A DNA stretch of 64,000 nt from the NCBI GenBank assembly GCA_049115715.1, contig JAGDZQ010000008.1:14159-78158 (forward strand), in the 5' to 3' direction. Position numbers and translations under genes: made by a program. This DNA comes from JAMZMI01 sp049115715. GTDB lineage: Bacteria > Bacteroidota > Bacteroidia > Cytophagales > Cyclobacteriaceae. Of this stretch, positions 17,093 to 26,572 are shown piece by piece. Under the pieces are notes generated by a model that had not been told where the DNA came from, made no database searches, and worked only from the letters and a program-made list of their open reading frames with translations. Numbering within the stretch: the first letter of the stretch is position 1; each line of letters opens with the position of its first letter.

Positions 17093-18223
17093 TTATTCAT
17101 CAAAAAATAACCTGAGTGCGATTTCGTCAGCAACCATAAACCCATCTACGGTCAAGGCAATATTTCTTGGATCATTTTTAATCAGCCTACTTTCAACCAA
17201 ACTTTGAATTTCCTCTGATTTCCACTCTACCAGATCAACGCCAAACCGATCTTGAAATTGAATCAGGTCAATACCCGAAGCTGTCCTTAGTCTGGTTAGT
17301 ATGTATTCATTTCTTTTCTGAGAATCTGATAGTAGCTCAATCGTTTTTGGGATTTTCCTATCAGCAATCGAGGCGATATATTTCGAATTATTGCTCACGT
17401 TGTAAGACCTTCTGTAAGTGTCGTACGAGTGTGCTCCGGGACCAATCCCAATATATTTTTCTCCCGACCAATATGCCGAATTGTGCTTTGACTCAAAACC
17501 CCCAATTGCAAAATTGGAGACCTCATAGTGATTGTAACCATGATTTGTCAAAGTATCAATAGCCAATCGGTATTGCTTCGCCGCTAATTCCTCAGAGGTT
17601 TCATGAAACTTACCTTTTGCCAACCATTTTCCAAAAACAGTCTTTTCTTCTATAGTAAGACCATACAAAGAAATATGAGGAAGGTTCAGTTCAATTACCT
17701 TTTCGAGATCCCGTTTCCAATAGTCCATTTCTTGTGGAGGGATCGCATATATCAGGTCTACGGTAAGGTTGTCAAACCCGATTTCTTGAGCATCTCTGAC
17801 GCACCTTTCAGAATCATTCGAACTATGTATTCGATTAATGTATTTTAGACGTGAGTTGTCAAAAGTTTGAATTCCTATGCTAAGACGATTGATCCCGATC
17901 GATTTTAGTTGCTTGAGCTTAGTTTTGGTAAGATCATCCGGGTTTGCTTCCAGCGTAATTTCGACTTGCTCACCTACTTCAAAACTTGAATGAATCGAGT
18001 CCAGAATTTCGTGAAGCATCTTGTCCGAAAAAATGGATGGAGTCCCCCCTCCGAAATAAATTGTTTTGATAATTTCTCCTTCACCCTCCTGTTTTCGCAT
18101 TGACACTTCATTGCAAATTGCCTGATGCATATGCTCAATGCCATTCAAGTTAGTGCTAAAGTGGAAGTCACAGTAGAAACATGCTTGTTTACAAAAGGGG
18201 ACGTGGATATAGATTCCAGACAA
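17093..18223 (-). CDS. hemW: HemW-type radical SAM protein
   Basis: A 376-residue radical SAM protein. The 4Fe-4S motif CKQACFYC (Cys11, Cys15, Cys18) and the following YFGGGTPS near residue 56 identify the HemN/HemW group. The shorter N-terminus, lacking the HemN-specific extension, and the C-terminal HemW-type domain point to HemW, a heme chaperone, rather than the oxygen-independent coproporphyrinogen oxidase HemN. The start is TTG at 18223. It is divergent from the outer-membrane barrel gene at 18282. Confidence 0.9.
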   Translation of the reverse strand: MSGIYIHVPFCKQACFYCDFHFSTNLNGIEHMHQAICNEVSMRKQEGEGEIIKTIYFGGGTPSIFSDKMLHEILDSIHSSFEVGEQVEITLEANPDDLTKTKLKQLKSIGINRLSIGIQTFDNSRLKYINRIHSSNDSERCVRDAQEIGFDNLTVDLIYAIPPQEMDYWKRDLEKVIELNLPHISLYGLTIEEKTVFGKWLAKGKFHETSEELAAKQYRLAIDTLTNHGYNHYEVSNFAIGGFESKHNSAYWSGEKYIGIGPGAHSYDTYRRSYNVSNNSKYIASIADRKIPKTIELLSDSQKRNEYILTRLRTASGIDLIQFQDRFGVDLVEWKSEEIQSLVESRLIKNDPRNIALTVDGFMVADEIALRLFFDE

Positions 18224-18281
18224 ATTGAATTCCTGTTTGAGGGCTTAGCTACTTTATTCAGTATAACTAACTTGCAATTTA

Positions 18282-19937
18282 ATGTGGAATAAAGGGATTA
18301 GTTGCATTCTTTATTTAACCTTTCTGGTGACCTTTAGCTCAGTTCGAGCTCAGCAACATGTTATCTATGTCGATTCCTCAGAAGTTTTTCGAGGGCAGCT
18401 TGCAACCCAAACCCAACAGTCCTATGAAGTCAACAAAGTCCTAAGACTTCTATGGAAACAAGGTCACTTATTCGCCAAGGTAAATAGTTCCTCGCAGCAA
18501 CAAACAAATATTGAAAAAGGAGCCGTTTATCCCTTTTTCATACAATCCTTTCTAGATCAAGATTCAACACAAATACCACTGAACGGACGCAAACAGAAAG
18601 AAGTATTTAAAACTCTGAATGACCAAATCGCCTATTGGAGCAATAAGGGTTATCCTTTTGCATCCCTCAAAATCCTTGATATTCGAAAAGAAAAAGAAGG
18701 GTTTTCTGCAGATCTTCGACTGGAAAAAGGCCCTATGATTACCTACGATACAGTTTTTCTTATTAATAGGGTCAGTACTTCTAAATCCTACATTGAGAAG
18801 TCACTGGATATTGAAAGAGGTGAGTTATTCAATGAGAATTCTTATCGAGCAATTGAAAAAACGATCAATAGACTTCCGTATCTATCCATTGCCAAACCCC
18901 CTGATGTCGCATTTGAAAAAGAAACTGCTACCATATATCTTGATTTGAAAGAACGCAATTCCAACTCCTTCGAGGGAGTTGTAGGATTACTTCCTGGCCA
19001 ATCCTCGGGAGACCTTCTCATTACCGGTTATATTGATTTGCAGTTGAATAACCTGTTCAAATCTGGGAAAGCATTTTCATTGAAATGGAATCGATTTGCT
19101 GTTCAATCCCAATCGTTGGATCTTGATTACAGCCATCCGTTTTTTCTTGACACGAGGATACTTTTTGATTTTGATTTTTCCCTTTTCAAACAAGATACTA
19201 CCTTCTTGAACCAGCAGGTAGACTTTGCGATGGGTTCTTATATAGGGAGCTCTGGAATTTTCAAGGTTGGCTACAGCAGATCAAATGCAAACCTGATATC
19301 AACCGATCAAGACTTTATAGAATTAAATAATGTCATTGACTATAAAAGGGACACTTATAACCTTTCCTTTGGTTTCAACAACTATGACTATCCTTTTGGA
19401 TTTAGCCAAGGCTGGAAAATGACCTCAACAGCTATGATTGGTCAAAAAAAAATCGAAAAGAACCCCAATATCGACCCTCAGTATTATGATTCGATAATTG
19501 CAAAATCCAATCTTCTGATTCTGAAACTTAAGTCAAAGTATCAGAAGAAACTCTACAAGCAGTTGACCCTATATCAGCAAATAGAATCCTCGCTTATTTT
19601 TAATAATCAGCTCCTCAATAATGAGTTATCCAGACTCGGTGGATTGCAGTCAGTCAGAGGGTTCAATGAAAACTTCTTTTTTGCGAGTCAATACTTAATG
19701 AGCAGATTGGAAATAAGACAATACTTGGAACGTGAATCGTATTTTATGCTGTTTTATGATCAGCTCTTTTTTAACAACACCTCTCAGAGAGATTATCCTT
19801 TTGGACTCGGACTTGGATTAGCCCTTTCTACAAACAATAGCTTGTTTAACTTTGCAATGGCTGTAGGAAAATCCAAGGAAACTGCTTTCAATTTTTCTAA
19901 CGCAAAGATTCATTTTGGCTATACCTCAAGATTTTGA
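18282..19937 (+). CDS. BamA/TamA-like outer-membrane protein
   Basis: A 551-residue protein with a signal peptide (ending near VRAQQ) followed by POTRA-like units (about 55-220; LRLLWKQGHLFAKV is a typical start) and a C-terminal surface-antigen/Omp85-type barrel (about 230-551) ending in phenylalanine. The segment GGLQSVRGF near residue 456 matches the conserved barrel loop (the VRGF/Y motif) of Omp85 proteins. It is shorter than BamA, so a TamA-like or accessory role is more likely. It overlaps the DUF4271 gene by 4 bp and forms an operon with it and hemD. Confidence 0.82.
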   Translation: MWNKGISCILYLTFLVTFSSVRAQQHVIYVDSSEVFRGQLATQTQQSYEVNKVLRLLWKQGHLFAKVNSSSQQQTNIEKGAVYPFFIQSFLDQDSTQIPLNGRKQKEVFKTLNDQIAYWSNKGYPFASLKILDIRKEKEGFSADLRLEKGPMITYDTVFLINRVSTSKSYIEKSLDIERGELFNENSYRAIEKTINRLPYLSIAKPPDVAFEKETATIYLDLKERNSNSFEGVVGLLPGQSSGDLLITGYIDLQLNNLFKSGKAFSLKWNRFAVQSQSLDLDYSHPFFLDTRILFDFDFSLFKQDTTFLNQQVDFAMGSYIGSSGIFKVGYSRSNANLISTDQDFIELNNVIDYKRDTYNLSFGFNNYDYPFGFSQGWKMTSTAMIGQKKIEKNPNIDPQYYDSIIAKSNLLILKLKSKYQKKLYKQLTLYQQIESSLIFNNQLLNNELSRLGGLQSVRGFNENFFFASQYLMSRLEIRQYLERESYFMLFYDQLFFNNTSQRDYPFGLGLGLALSTNNSLFNFAMAVGKSKETAFNFSNAKIHFGYTSRF

Positions 19938-21010
19938 TTCGTCTCATCTACACAGTTTTTCTTTTAGTTCTTATGTTGCCGACCTTTGGTTCGCAAGATA
20001 CCATATCGGTTGAAAACCTTCGCTATAGTTGGGTTCAGCAAGAGGAGGGAGACATTTCACCAATAGGCAGAACTACTTCTTTGAACTTGGTTGCCTTTCT
20101 TGTCAACAAATCTCAGGGAGATATACTCAAAGTATGCAACGATGCACCAGTTGACATTTGGGTGAATATGCAATTAGTCGGAAATAAACTTACATCCTGT
20201 AATACCATCAATTTAGATTCACTTCGGGAAGCAAATCAATCTGACTCCTTGGTTTTCCATATTGCTTCAAAAGAAGGGCTATCCAGACTTTCTACAGAAA
20301 TCATGCAGGTTTCAGAAAAAGAACTCCAATCCGCTTCGATATCCCTTAGAGCAAATCAAAGTTTTCGGGACTTCTATTTTACCGGGCTCGTGGTATTTCT
20401 GATGCTTATTGCTCTTTTCAGAAATATATTTCCTCAGAGATTTTCCAGAATGTTGCTCAATCCCTTTAAGGCCAGAGGTTCCACAGTAGATGAGTATTAC
20501 TCTGATTTCGTTAGACCTGATAATATTTATTTTGCTTTCGTATTCTCTTTTCTTCTTTCATTATGTCTCCAGTATTTTTCAGTTAGGGCTAATCGTGCAA
20601 ATTTCGAGTCGTTTGATTTTTTAGACTTTTCGATTAGTTGGAGCCTTACACTACTGGCGGTAATGGGTTTTGTGATAGCGAAATACCTGCTGGCAAGTAT
20701 AGTTTCGTACATATTTAACCTCAAAGGCATTAGCAATATTCAAAATCAGGACTTTCTCAATTACCTATTTTGGATTTTTTTAACCGTATTCGGGCTTACT
20801 ATTTTAGAGTATTCTTTGAGTTTTCATGGAGGATGGAGCCTGTTGGAATTTGCGATGAGTACAGTTGCTTTTTTAGCTGTGCTATTTTTTGCAGGAGTAT
20901 ATTTTAAACTGAGCAAATTTATTTCAGCTAACAAAATGCTTATTATTTCTTACCTTTGCACCACAGAATTCATACCCGGTTTCATATTTATATATGTTTT
21001 ATTGAGGTAA
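19934..21010 (+). CDS. DUF4271 membrane protein
   Basis: A 358-residue protein with a signal-like N-terminus, a periplasmic domain (about 20-125) and about six C-terminal membrane segments (starting near 145, 200, 235, 275, 300 and 335). The layout and the position directly before hemD match DUF4271, a Bacteroidota family of unknown function. The TTG start at 19934 overlaps the TGA of the upstream barrel gene; the first internal ATG (19973) would remove most of the signal sequence. Function unknown; the conserved linkage to hemD suggests a role connected to tetrapyrrole or envelope biology, but this is speculative. Confidence 0.78.
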   Translation: MIRLIYTVFLLVLMLPTFGSQDTISVENLRYSWVQQEEGDISPIGRTTSLNLVAFLVNKSQGDILKVCNDAPVDIWVNMQLVGNKLTSCNTINLDSLREANQSDSLVFHIASKEGLSRLSTEIMQVSEKELQSASISLRANQSFRDFYFTGLVVFLMLIALFRNIFPQRFSRMLLNPFKARGSTVDEYYSDFVRPDNIYFAFVFSFLLSLCLQYFSVRANRANFESFDFLDFSISWSLTLLAVMGFVIAKYLLASIVSYIFNLKGISNIQNQDFLNYLFWIFLTVFGLTILEYSLSFHGGWSLLEFAMSTVAFLAVLFFAGVYFKLSKFISANKMLIISYLCTTEFIPGFIFIYVLLR

Positions 21011-21039
21011 GTAAGAACTGTTCAAATCAAGGAAAAGGA

Positions 21040-21825
21040 ATGAGTGAAGAACTGTTACTGACAGAAAAGGAGCGATTGAATCAAGTTTCATCGATTTTAG
21101 TTTCGCAACCACAACCAAATGATGAGAATTCTCCTTATGCAAAACTTGCAGCTAAATACGATTTAAAAATTGACTTCCGTCAATTCATTAATATTGACCC
21201 TGTCGGTATTAAGGAGTTCAGGAAGCAGAAAATCAACATACTCGATCATACTGCAATCATTTTGACCAGTCGAAATGCAGTAGATCATTTTTTCAGATTG
21301 GCCGCAGCGAGCAAGGTGGAGATTCCCACTGATATGAAATACTTCTGTATTTCTGAGCAGACCGCCAATTATCTTCAGAAGTACATCGTAATCAGGAAAA
21401 GAAAGATATTTACTGGTGAGAGAACAGCCGCTGATTTGATTGAAGTGATCAAAAAGCACAAAGGAGAAAAGTACTTGTTCCCTTGTTCAAATATTAGGAA
21501 GGACGACATTCCGAACTTCTTAGAGACGAATGGATTCGACTATTCTGAAGGAATAATCTATAAGACAGTTGCGGCTGATTTGTCTGACCTTTCAGACATT
21601 ACTTATGATATTATTGCCTTTTTCAGTCCTTCAGGAATTTCTTCTCTTTTTGACAATTTCCCTGACTTCAAACAAAACAAGACCAGAATAGCCGCTTTTG
21701 GGCCTACAACAGCTAAAGCAGTGCGTGATGCGGGTCTTATTCTGGATATACAGGCACCATTGCCAAAAGCCCCTTCAATGACTGGTGCAATTGAACTTTA
21801 TATAAAAAAGGCGAACAATTTGTAA
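21040..21825 (+). CDS. hemD: Uroporphyrinogen-III synthase
   Basis: A 261-residue HemD, which cyclises hydroxymethylbilane to uroporphyrinogen III. The two-domain fold is visible: TAIILTSRNAVDHFF (about 68-82) in the first lobe, IIAFFSPSGISSLFD near 196 and AAFGPTTAKAVRDAG near 222 in the second. I chose ATG 21040, preceded by AAGGAAAAGGA; a longer frame from 20956 would overlap the DUF4271 gene by 55 bp and adds residues with no homologous look. Confidence 0.9.
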   Translation: MSEELLLTEKERLNQVSSILVSQPQPNDENSPYAKLAAKYDLKIDFRQFINIDPVGIKEFRKQKINILDHTAIILTSRNAVDHFFRLAAASKVEIPTDMKYFCISEQTANYLQKYIVIRKRKIFTGERTAADLIEVIKKHKGEKYLFPCSNIRKDDIPNFLETNGFDYSEGIIYKTVAADLSDLSDITYDIIAFFSPSGISSLFDNFPDFKQNKTRIAAFGPTTAKAVRDAGLILDIQAPLPKAPSMTGAIELYIKKANNL

Positions 21826-21852
21826 CAAAATACTGTCTTAAGGGTAGATTTG
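21820..21852 (+). promoter_or_regulatory. Candidate promoter of the T9SS/gliding locus
   Basis: TTG (21820-21822, at the 3' end of hemD) and TAGATTTG (21845-21852) are spaced by 22 nt and match the Bacteroidota -33 and -7 elements, though the spacing is at the long end. The porP-type ATG is 29 bp downstream. Confidence 0.45.
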
Positions 21853-21881
21853 TTTGCATAAGTTCTTATTTTAACCCTTTT

Positions 21882-22835
21882 ATGGCAAGGTTTTATATAT
21901 ATGTGTCTTTAGTTATTGTTCTCGCGTCTGCCAAGGCTCAGAATAATATTTTTTTTAGTCATCATATGTTTAACCCTGCCTATTATAATCCTGCATGGGT
22001 AGGCTCAGAAAGCACAAGCTCGGTCTCTTTTCTCTATCGAAACCAATGGACTGGATATACTGCCTCTTTTGATGGGTCTGGTGGTGCTCCTCAAACTCAG
22101 GTGCTTTCCTTTGTAACACCAGTCAGAGGACTACCGATTAGTGGAGTTGGACTAAATGTTTCCAACGATAATCTAGGCGCAGAAAATAATCTTCAGATTC
22201 AACTCTCAGCCTCCTATGAGAAAAGATTGCGCTTTGCAACATTAAGGATAGGAGTGATGCCTGGCATATATACGAAAACAATAAATGGAAATGAATTTGA
22301 TCCAAACGACCCAGGTGACGAAAGAATTCCAAATAATAGAGAAACACAAAGCAAGTTGAATCTAGGAGTTGGATTGCTCTATCAACTTGACAAGGGACTT
22401 TACCTAGGCCTGAGTTCAGTTAACATCATTGAGCCCGGCTTTGATTTTGGAATAGAGGGATTGAATAACATTCAGAGAAGGAGTTACATCCTTCACGGAG
22501 GAACTTCTTTAAAAATAAATCAAAAGGTTACATTACTGCCTACAGCAATAGTAAGAACAAATTTAAGTGCGTTTACTTTTGATGTCGGCTCAATTATTAA
22601 TTATGGAGATAAGCTCTGGACAGGCCTTACATATAGGCTTGAGGAATCACTTGTTATCTATTTAGGGTATAATTTTTTTGGTAATAAATTGAAGGCAGGT
22701 TATTCCTTCGATTATGTGGTTCATAACAGAGACGCCAAAAACCCAACCTCTTCTGAAATTTTTCTTCGGTACAATTTGCCGAATTTTGTTCTGGGAGGTA
22801 GAAAGGCAGTTAAGACCCCAAGATTTACCTATTGA
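21882..22835 (+). CDS. PorP/SprF-family T9SS outer-membrane protein
   Basis: A 317-residue protein of the PorP/SprF family: signal peptide ending near AKAQN, the family-typical HMFNPAYYNPAWVG near residue 28, and a beta-barrel with C-terminal aromatic end. PorP/SprF proteins form part of the type IX secretion machinery or couple individual adhesins to it. It is directly upstream of gldKLMN, as in many Cytophagales and in Porphyromonas (porP-porK-porL-porM-porN). Confidence 0.92.
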   Translation: MARFYIYVSLVIVLASAKAQNNIFFSHHMFNPAYYNPAWVGSESTSSVSFLYRNQWTGYTASFDGSGGAPQTQVLSFVTPVRGLPISGVGLNVSNDNLGAENNLQIQLSASYEKRLRFATLRIGVMPGIYTKTINGNEFDPNDPGDERIPNNRETQSKLNLGVGLLYQLDKGLYLGLSSVNIIEPGFDFGIEGLNNIQRRSYILHGGTSLKINQKVTLLPTAIVRTNLSAFTFDVGSIINYGDKLWTGLTYRLEESLVIYLGYNFFGNKLKAGYSFDYVVHNRDAKNPTSSEIFLRYNLPNFVLGGRKAVKTPRFTY

Positions 22836-22987
22836 CAATAATTCTTTGATATTTCGTTTTTATCTATAATTAATAGGAGCAAATTTGTGTTGAAATGCGA
22901 TAACGTCTTATATTTAGGTTTTTAAGACGCAATAATTTTTGTTAAAGTTTGTTTATTTTACATACTTGCAAGTTCAAATAAGGTGTT

Positions 22988-24025
22988 ATGATTAATATGC
23001 GTGGATTAAAGTTAAACTCTTTAATAGCACTCTCTTTTGGTGTTATCCTTCAAAGTTGTGGACTTTTCGGAGGTGGAGGTGCTACAGACCGAGGTGAATT
23101 ACTTGGTGCCCCAGACAGACAGGGCTGGGAAATGACTAGACCTTTTGGGATGATGGCCATCCCAGCTGGAACTTTTCATATGGGTCAGGCGGATGAAGAT
23201 GTCGCCGCTACTCAAATAAATTTCAATAAACAGGTAACCATTGGTGCATTCTTTATGGATGACACTGAGATTACCAACAATGAATATCGTCAGTTTACTC
23301 AGTCGATTACAGAGGGATCAGAGGTTGATCTTCCTTCTGGCTATTCAATTGCTGATTTAATGCCAGATACAACTACATGGGTTACAGACTTTACGCATCA
23401 CATGGGAGATCCATTGGTTGTTTACTATTGGTCTCATCCTGCTTTTGATGAATATCCAGTTGTAGGAGTGGATTGGAACGCAGCTCAATATTTCTGCGAG
23501 TGGAGAACTCAATACTTGAACGAGTATCGTCAAAGTGTTGGTCTCCCAATCATGCCAGCTTTCAGATTGCCATCTGAAGCAGAATGGGAATATGCTGCAA
23601 GAGGAGGAAGAGATATGAATAAATATCCATGGGGTAACCCTTACATCAGGAATCAGAAAGGGTGTCTTTTGGCAAACTTTAAGCCAGGTAGAGGAAATTA
23701 CTTCGATGATGGGTTTGCATATACTTCTCCTGCGGGAACTTACTTTTCAAATGAATATGGCCTTTTCGACATGTCGGGAAATGTTGCGGAGTGGTGTGAA
23801 GATGCTTATAATCCTTCTGCCATGCCATTGGTATGGGATTTGAACCCAACTTACTACGATCCAAGAATTGACTTCAAAATAGTAAGAGGAGGTTCATGGA
23901 AGGACATTGCATACTATTTAGAAACAGGAACCAGATCATTTGAGCATAGAGATACAGCTAGATCATCAATTGGATTTAGATGTGCAATGACTTATCTTGG
24001 TCGATCATCAGGATACGAATTTTAA
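22988..24025 (+). CDS. gldK: T9SS ring lipoprotein GldK
   Basis: A 345-residue outer-membrane lipoprotein (lipobox ILQSC, Cys24) with a formylglycine-generating-enzyme/sulfatase-modifying-factor fold beginning at MAIPAGTFHMG (residue 56). GldK (PorK) and GldN form the periplasmic ring of the type IX secretion system. It starts a block with gldL, gldM and gldN, with short gaps of 46, 32 and 12 bp. The 152-bp gap upstream has no clear promoter that I would call with confidence. An ATG at 22997 is a possible alternative start. Confidence 0.96.
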   Translation: MINMRGLKLNSLIALSFGVILQSCGLFGGGGATDRGELLGAPDRQGWEMTRPFGMMAIPAGTFHMGQADEDVAATQINFNKQVTIGAFFMDDTEITNNEYRQFTQSITEGSEVDLPSGYSIADLMPDTTTWVTDFTHHMGDPLVVYYWSHPAFDEYPVVGVDWNAAQYFCEWRTQYLNEYRQSVGLPIMPAFRLPSEAEWEYAARGGRDMNKYPWGNPYIRNQKGCLLANFKPGRGNYFDDGFAYTSPAGTYFSNEYGLFDMSGNVAEWCEDAYNPSAMPLVWDLNPTYYDPRIDFKIVRGGSWKDIAYYLETGTRSFEHRDTARSSIGFRCAMTYLGRSSGYEF

Positions 24026-24071
24026 TTAACTAAACTTGTCTAAGACATTACTAACCTAAATTTTTCATAAA

Positions 24072-24881
24072 ATGAGCAAAAAAGGCGGATTTCAGGAGCT
24101 TCTCTTTACAACCATAATGCCGAAAATATACGGTATCGGTGCGGCCATAGTTATTGTTGGAGCTATGTTCAAAATTCTTCACTTTCCCGGAGCAGGGCTT
24201 ATGTTGGGTGTTGGCCTGTCTACAGAAGCTGTAATATTCTTCTTGAGTGCTTTTGAACCACAACACAAAGACCCGGATTGGGGCAAAGTTTACCCTGAAT
24301 TAGCCGATGACTATGATGGGCCAGCAACAGTTCCTAAAAGAGTCGCTTCAGGTAATAACTCTGGTGTATCTGCTTCTATGGATAAAATGCTTGCAGATGC
24401 TAAGGTTGGGCCAGAGTTGATAAAGAGTTTAGGTGACGGTATGAGAAGTTTGTCTGACTCTGCTCAGAAAATGGCAGGCTTGGGTGATGCAGCACTAGCA
24501 ACAAACGAATACGCGAAGAATGTGAAAACTGCTTCGGGCTCTTTGGTTGAAATGAATAAATCTTATGCAAGTTCTATTCAGTCTTTGGCTGTAATGTCAG
24601 ATGCTTCTAAGGACACAAAAGAATATCATACTCAAGTTCAGAATGTAACGAAAAGTTTAGGTGCATTGAACGCTGTTTATGAGATGGAATTGAAAGATGC
24701 TCATAGCCATGTTAAGTCAATGAATAAGTTTTATTCGAATGTGAGCGAAGCTTTAGATAGTATGTCTGAGGCTGGAAAAGAAACTTCAGCTTTCCAAGTG
24801 CAGCTTAACCAACTAACTACAAATATTGCAAGCTTAAATAAGGTTTATGGCAGTATGTTGAGTGCAATGAAGCAAAGCTGA
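24072..24881 (+). CDS. gldL: T9SS/gliding motor protein GldL
   Basis: A 269-residue inner-membrane protein with two membrane segments at residues 19-35 and 40-60, followed by a long cytoplasmic helical region. Lys34 at the end of the first and Glu52 in the second segment are the membrane-embedded charges expected for the proton-driven GldLM motor (corresponding to Lys27 and Glu49 in Flavobacterium johnsoniae by my alignment by eye). The cytoplasmic part shows a repeated SLxxMNKxYxS-like unit (for example near residues 158, 198 and 255). Confidence 0.96.
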   Translation: MSKKGGFQELLFTTIMPKIYGIGAAIVIVGAMFKILHFPGAGLMLGVGLSTEAVIFFLSAFEPQHKDPDWGKVYPELADDYDGPATVPKRVASGNNSGVSASMDKMLADAKVGPELIKSLGDGMRSLSDSAQKMAGLGDAALATNEYAKNVKTASGSLVEMNKSYASSIQSLAVMSDASKDTKEYHTQVQNVTKSLGALNAVYEMELKDAHSHVKSMNKFYSNVSEALDSMSEAGKETSAFQVQLNQLTTNIASLNKVYGSMLSAMKQS

Positions 24882-24913
24882 TTTTCCTAACTACTAAGCT
24901 AAAAAGATAAGAT

Positions 24914-26560
24914 ATGTCTGGAGGAAAAGAAACAGGAAGACAGAAAATGATCGGTATGATGTATTTGGTGCTAACAGCTTTGTTGGCACTAAACGTTAGT
25001 TCTACGGTCATTGATAAATTCGTCTTTCTAAACGATTCTTTGGTTCGCGCAAATAGTGAGACCGAAGAGAGAAACGTAGCGATACTGGAAAACATCATCA
25101 AAACTGTTGAGGATTCTGGAAATAGGCCTGAAGATGTAAAAGTAGTGGACGCATCTCGTGAATTAAGAGCTGAAACTGACAGAGTGATGAAGAAGCTGGT
25201 TGAGACCAAGAAGGTCATGATTGAAATGACTGGCGGCTATACCGAAGGCAACAAAGGGGAGTATGTGGGCGATGCTAAAAATCTTGTCGGCAAGACCGAT
25301 TATGATAAGGTTGGTAACTACATGATGCCAGTAGAAGAAGGAGGAGATGGTCATGGAGAGGAGCTGAAGGAACTACTTAATGGATATGCAGATTTCGTTA
25401 AATCTAAGCTACAAAGTGTTGGAGCTGATGGGAATGAACTAGTTCATATTAAGCCAATTGCTCTTGATGCAGATGAAGATCCAATCTATTCCAAGGATAA
25501 CAACCAGAAGGGTAAAGTTTTTGCTGATTTGGCTTTTCATAGTTCACCAACTCCTGCTGGTTTGGCAACAGTAAGTGAATTCCAGTCAAGAGTATTAGGA
25601 TATGAGACTAGAGGTCTTGATTTCCTATCAGGTAAAGTTGGTGCAGGAGACTTGAAGTTTGATGTCATCGTGCCTATGGTTAAGCCTGAGTCTAAATACG
25701 TAGCTGCAGGTTCTAAATATTCAGCTAAGATGTTTATCGCTGCTTCGTCTTCTGGAGTAACTCCTACAATGCAATACAATAAGAAGGATATCGAAGTAGA
25801 CGCGTCTGGACAAGGCTTAGTTGAGTTCACAGCTGCTGCAAAAAGTTATGATAAGGAAGGTTTAAGTAGACAAACTTATACAGCTGATATTACTGTAAAT
25901 ACGGGTGCAGGGGATACAACATTTACCACTGAGATAGAATATTTTGTAGTTAAACCAGTTATTCAGATACAGTCTCAATCAGTTAATGCACTCTATTTGA
26001 ATTGTGGAAACAAATTGGATGTTCAAGTTCCAGCATTGGGAACCAACTATAATCCATCGTTTTCTGCGTCTAATGGAAAGACTTATAAGGGTACAGAGAA
26101 GGGACAAGTTACTATTGTTCCAAACTCACTAAAAGAAGTAACACTAAATGTTTCTAGTAATGGAAATGCTGTAGGCTCTAGAAAATTTGGAGTAAGAAGA
26201 ATACCTCAACCACAGATTAAGGTTTTCACCTCTCAAGGAGAAGTCGATATGAAAGCAGGTATATCGGCAAAGACTCCAAGACTTCAACTTAGAGTTATTC
26301 CTGATGAGAGCTTCCAGCAGTTTCTTCCCGATGATGCGAAATTTAGAGTTGCGCAAGCTGAAATAACACTTAAAAGTGGTGGTTTGGGACGTGTTACTAT
26401 ACCAGTAGGAGAAAAAGTTAATTTGGGAGCTATTGCTGCACAAGCAAGAAAAGGTGATGCTCTAGTGATAGAGATCAAGCGTGTTCAGAGACAGAATTTC
26501 AGAAAGGACACAGAAGATTTCCCAGTTAGATCAAGGTTTATCACCATCCCGTTGAACTAA
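24914..26560 (+). CDS. gldM: T9SS/gliding motor protein GldM
   Basis: A 548-residue protein: the N-terminal GGKETGRQKMIGMMYLVL segment contains the single membrane helix that forms the motor core with GldL, and the rest is a long periplasmic stalk of four beta/helical domains that contacts the GldK/GldN ring. It shares the operon with gldL upstream and gldN 12 bp downstream. Together GldLM turn the proton-motive force into rotation for protein secretion and gliding. Confidence 0.96.
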   Translation: MSGGKETGRQKMIGMMYLVLTALLALNVSSTVIDKFVFLNDSLVRANSETEERNVAILENIIKTVEDSGNRPEDVKVVDASRELRAETDRVMKKLVETKKVMIEMTGGYTEGNKGEYVGDAKNLVGKTDYDKVGNYMMPVEEGGDGHGEELKELLNGYADFVKSKLQSVGADGNELVHIKPIALDADEDPIYSKDNNQKGKVFADLAFHSSPTPAGLATVSEFQSRVLGYETRGLDFLSGKVGAGDLKFDVIVPMVKPESKYVAAGSKYSAKMFIAASSSGVTPTMQYNKKDIEVDASGQGLVEFTAAAKSYDKEGLSRQTYTADITVNTGAGDTTFTTEIEYFVVKPVIQIQSQSVNALYLNCGNKLDVQVPALGTNYNPSFSASNGKTYKGTEKGQVTIVPNSLKEVTLNVSSNGNAVGSRKFGVRRIPQPQIKVFTSQGEVDMKAGISAKTPRLQLRVIPDESFQQFLPDDAKFRVAQAEITLKSGGLGRVTIPVGEKVNLGAIAAQARKGDALVIEIKRVQRQNFRKDTEDFPVRSRFITIPLN

Positions 26561-26572
26561 GAAAAACAGGTT

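Noticed and set aside
20956..21039. Extended start for HemD
   Set aside because: Overlaps the DUF4271 gene by 55 bp and has no homologous look; ATG 21040 has a purine-rich leader.
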